Shown piece by piece: positions 62,290-64,000 of a DNA stretch of 64,000 nt (position 1 is the stretch's first letter; each line of letters opens with the position of its first letter). The notes beneath the pieces are model-generated. The model did not search any database and was not told the origin of the DNA. It saw only the letters and a program-made list of their open reading frames with translations. The DNA is from M269 sp964640795. Lineage in GTDB: Bacteria; Pseudomonadota; Gammaproteobacteria; Enterobacterales; Alteromonadaceae. Made by a program: the position numbers and the translations under genes. The DNA lies in the NCBI GenBank assembly GCA_964640795.1, contig CAZXIN010000029.1, forward strand, positions 1 to 64,000, read 5' to 3'.

Positions 62290-64000
62290 CTAATTCACCG
62301 CCGCAAGGCAAGGTCGTTCAAGCATTGGCGAGATATGTTGTTCAAGCTCATCCCAGCACATAGGTTTCGCAATATGATATCCTTGAATCATGTCACATCC
62401 CATTTCCTCTAGCTTTTGCATGACGTCTTCATTTTCAACGCCTTCAGCAACAACAGATAGATTGAGATTATGCGCTAGCCCAATAGTTGAACGCACAATG
62501 GTGGCATCTTGTTCATTCGTTAGCATCTCAGCAACAAACGTTTTATCTATTTTTAATGACTCTACGGGTAGCCTTTTAAGATAAGCGAGAGAAGAATAGC
62601 CGGTGCCAAAGTCATCAATAGACAGTTTGACCCCTAAACTAGCCACATCATTCAAAATACGTACGGCCATATCTGGATCAGTCATCAGTGCTGTTTCTGT
62701 TATTTCAAGTTCAAGCATTTTGGGATTGCTGTCATACTCTCTTAACATACACTTGAGTGAATCCAACAGCCTGTTATCCATCAGATTCCTTGCAGAAAGA
62801 TTAACCGAAACAGTGAAAGACATTCCCTGCTCTTGCCATTGTTGCTGTTGCTTTAATGCCAGCTCGATAACATTCTCTGTCAATCCATGAATGACATTGC
62901 TTACCTCCGCCAACGGAATAAACTCATCTGGTACAAGCAACCCTAATGTCTTGTGCTTCCACCTAACAAGCGCCTCAAAGCCACTAATACAACCAGTCTT
63001 AAAGCAAAATTTGGGTTGAAAATAAACACACAACTCTTTTTGGCGAATGCAATCGTTCAAGTCAGCAATAATGGCAAAACGCTCTGGCGTATATTTGTTC
63101 ATTTCAGATTTATAAAATACAACGCCTTTTCCACTCGTCTTTGCTTCATACATCGCCACATCTGCGCGCTTAAGCAGTTCATGGCTATTAATACTCTGAT
63201 GGGGAGAAACTGAGATACCAATACTCGAATCAATCTCAATTTTGATATGATCTATCTCAATAGGCTGACAAAGCCGTTCCTTAATTTGATGCGCGTAGTG
63301 CATTAACTGGTTTTCGGTATGCTCACCATGAAATAATATGGCAAATTCATCCCCACCCAATCGAAAGAGTTTGCCTTTCCACAAACTCAATAGGTCGTTA
63401 ATTTGAGGGCCTACACGACATAACACTTTGTCTCCCATGTAGTGGCCCAAACTATCATTAATCTCCTTAAAACGATCGAGATCTAACAACATAATCGAAG
63501 ATCTTAAATGTGGTTGCTTGTTTCGAACGAGATCAAAAGTTTTATGCAATAATGTACGATTCGCTAACCCTGTTAGTGAGTCGTGATCTGCTCTATGTTG
63601 TAACTCACAATGGGAGCTAATATGCATTAGAGATAAACAAAAAGTACGACCGATAGCTTCTAGTGCGCTTAGCTCATTGGCTTGGGGAGCTCGATTAGCA
63701 GCGAAACCCAAAGCCATTAAGCCGATACAAACATCCTGATGACACAGCGGTATCACCAGTATCGTATTCACTCCGACTTCTTTATATAGTGCTTTCACTT
63801 CGGGATAGAGTTGAGAGCTATTCTGAACATCTTCGCAAACAACAATACTGGTGCCTACATCTAACGCAGCAGCAACTCGATTGATGTTGTGCTTTTCACA
63901 AAAGCGTACATTCTCGCCTCTCTGACGTTCAATAGGGTAACTCCTCCCTGTAATGGAAGAAGAGACATTCGCACGGATACAAGAGCTCACTATGTCATCA
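62290..64000 (-). CDS. GAF-GGDEF-EAL cyclic-di-GMP protein, N-terminus beyond the window
   Basis: At least 569 residues; the frame stays open to position 64000, so the true start is probably outside (a GTG at 63990 is possible but weak). Visible: a GAF domain (VRFCEKHNINRVAAALDVGTSIVVCED to NELSALEAIGRTFCLSL), GGDEF with intact LFRLGGDEFAILF, and EAL with FEALVRWKH, NLSARNLMD, LEITETALM, DDFGTGYSSLAYLKRLP and AEGVENEDV. Both catalytic signatures look complete, so it could make and degrade c-di-GMP. Confidence 0.92.
   Translation of the reverse strand, partial: DDIVSSCIRANVSSSITGRSYPIERQRGENVRFCEKHNINRVAAALDVGTSIVVCEDVQNSSQLYPEVKALYKEVGVNTILVIPLCHQDVCIGLMALGFAANRAPQANELSALEAIGRTFCLSLMHISSHCELQHRADHDSLTGLANRTLLHKTFDLVRNKQPHLRSSIMLLDLDRFKEINDSLGHYMGDKVLCRVGPQINDLLSLWKGKLFRLGGDEFAILFHGEHTENQLMHYAHQIKERLCQPIEIDHIKIEIDSSIGISVSPHQSINSHELLKRADVAMYEAKTSGKGVVFYKSEMNKYTPERFAIIADLNDCIRQKELCVYFQPKFCFKTGCISGFEALVRWKHKTLGLLVPDEFIPLAEVSNVIHGLTENVIELALKQQQQWQEQGMSFTVSVNLSARNLMDNRLLDSLKCMLREYDSNPKMLELEITETALMTDPDMAVRILNDVASLGVKLSIDDFGTGYSSLAYLKRLPVESLKIDKTFVAEMLTNEQDATIVRSTIGLAHNLNLSVVAEGVENEDVMQKLEEMGCDMIQGYHIAKPMCWDELEQHISPMLERPCLAAVN

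Noticed and set aside
1..64000. CRISPR arrays, tRNA/rRNA genes, intact insertion sequences or prophage
   Set aside because: No regularly spaced direct repeats, cloverleaf-type sequences, transposase or phage genes could be seen in any gap.

Overview
The window is a moderately AT-rich stretch of chromosome from a Gram-negative gammaproteobacterium. The evidence is conserved core neighbourhoods (rnr-rlmB; pilMNOPQ beside aroK-aroB-damX-dam; rpe-trpS-pabA; a PBP1a gene divergent from pilM), a MotX homologue typical of sodium-driven polar flagella, a TorF-type porin and an M13 peptidase. Together these suggest a free-living, motile, amino-acid-consuming marine organism. The mix resembles Kangiella/Pleionea or Alteromonadales-like genomes, but I cannot fix the genus from sequence alone. 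I see no tRNA, rRNA, CRISPR array, intact insertion sequence or prophage.

Layout. Positions 1-62 hold the start of a helix-turn-helix gene leaving the window. 607-4453 is rlmB, rnr and motX on the minus strand, followed by a chemoreceptor (4557-6872). 7008-13521 is an acyl-CoA/2-oxoacid block: a LysR regulator divergent from gcdH, then a fused E1 2-oxoacid dehydrogenase overlapping an FabD-like acyltransferase, then a convergent DUF1338 (2-oxoadipate dioxygenase-like) gene. 13778-20549 has an M13 peptidase lipoprotein, an exported hydrolase overlapping kynureninase (tryptophan catabolism), a beta-lactamase-fold serine hydrolase and a membrane-bound AraC-type regulator. 20673-24499 is the arginine succinyltransferase group astC-astA-astD, with paired ArgR boxes upstream and an intrinsic terminator after astC. 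24792-31051 carries an HDOD protein, exported proteins, two SDR proteins, a cupin and a branched-chain aminotransferase.

31130-40035 is the pabA-trpS-rpe and dam-damX-aroB-aroK region, interrupted by a porin and two small genes. 40482-45011 is the complete type IV pilus alignment operon pilMNOPQ, divergent from PBP1a (45148-47799). A malic enzyme and FadE follow, sharing a bidirectional terminator. 52921-60182 is one minus-strand unit: membrane-fusion protein, ABC ATPase, ABC permease, NtrC-type response regulator and sensor kinase. The window closes with an RlpA-like lipoprotein, two uncharacterised genes and a GAF-GGDEF-EAL protein that runs off the end.

The most interesting region is 52921-60397. 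A sigma-54 type -24/-12 promoter lies in front of the ABC exporter operon, and beyond it stand two or three tandem TTCCCA/TGGGAA palindromes at the usual distance for an NtrC-type activator. The operon encodes its own sigma-54 activator and kinase, so it reads as a self-contained, autoregulated efflux or envelope-defence circuit. The second is 9298-12569: a fused E1 dehydrogenase without E2/E3 partners, coupled translationally to an FabD-like acyltransferase that appears to lack the malonyl-binding arginine. This would fit transfer of a non-malonyl acyl group to a carrier.
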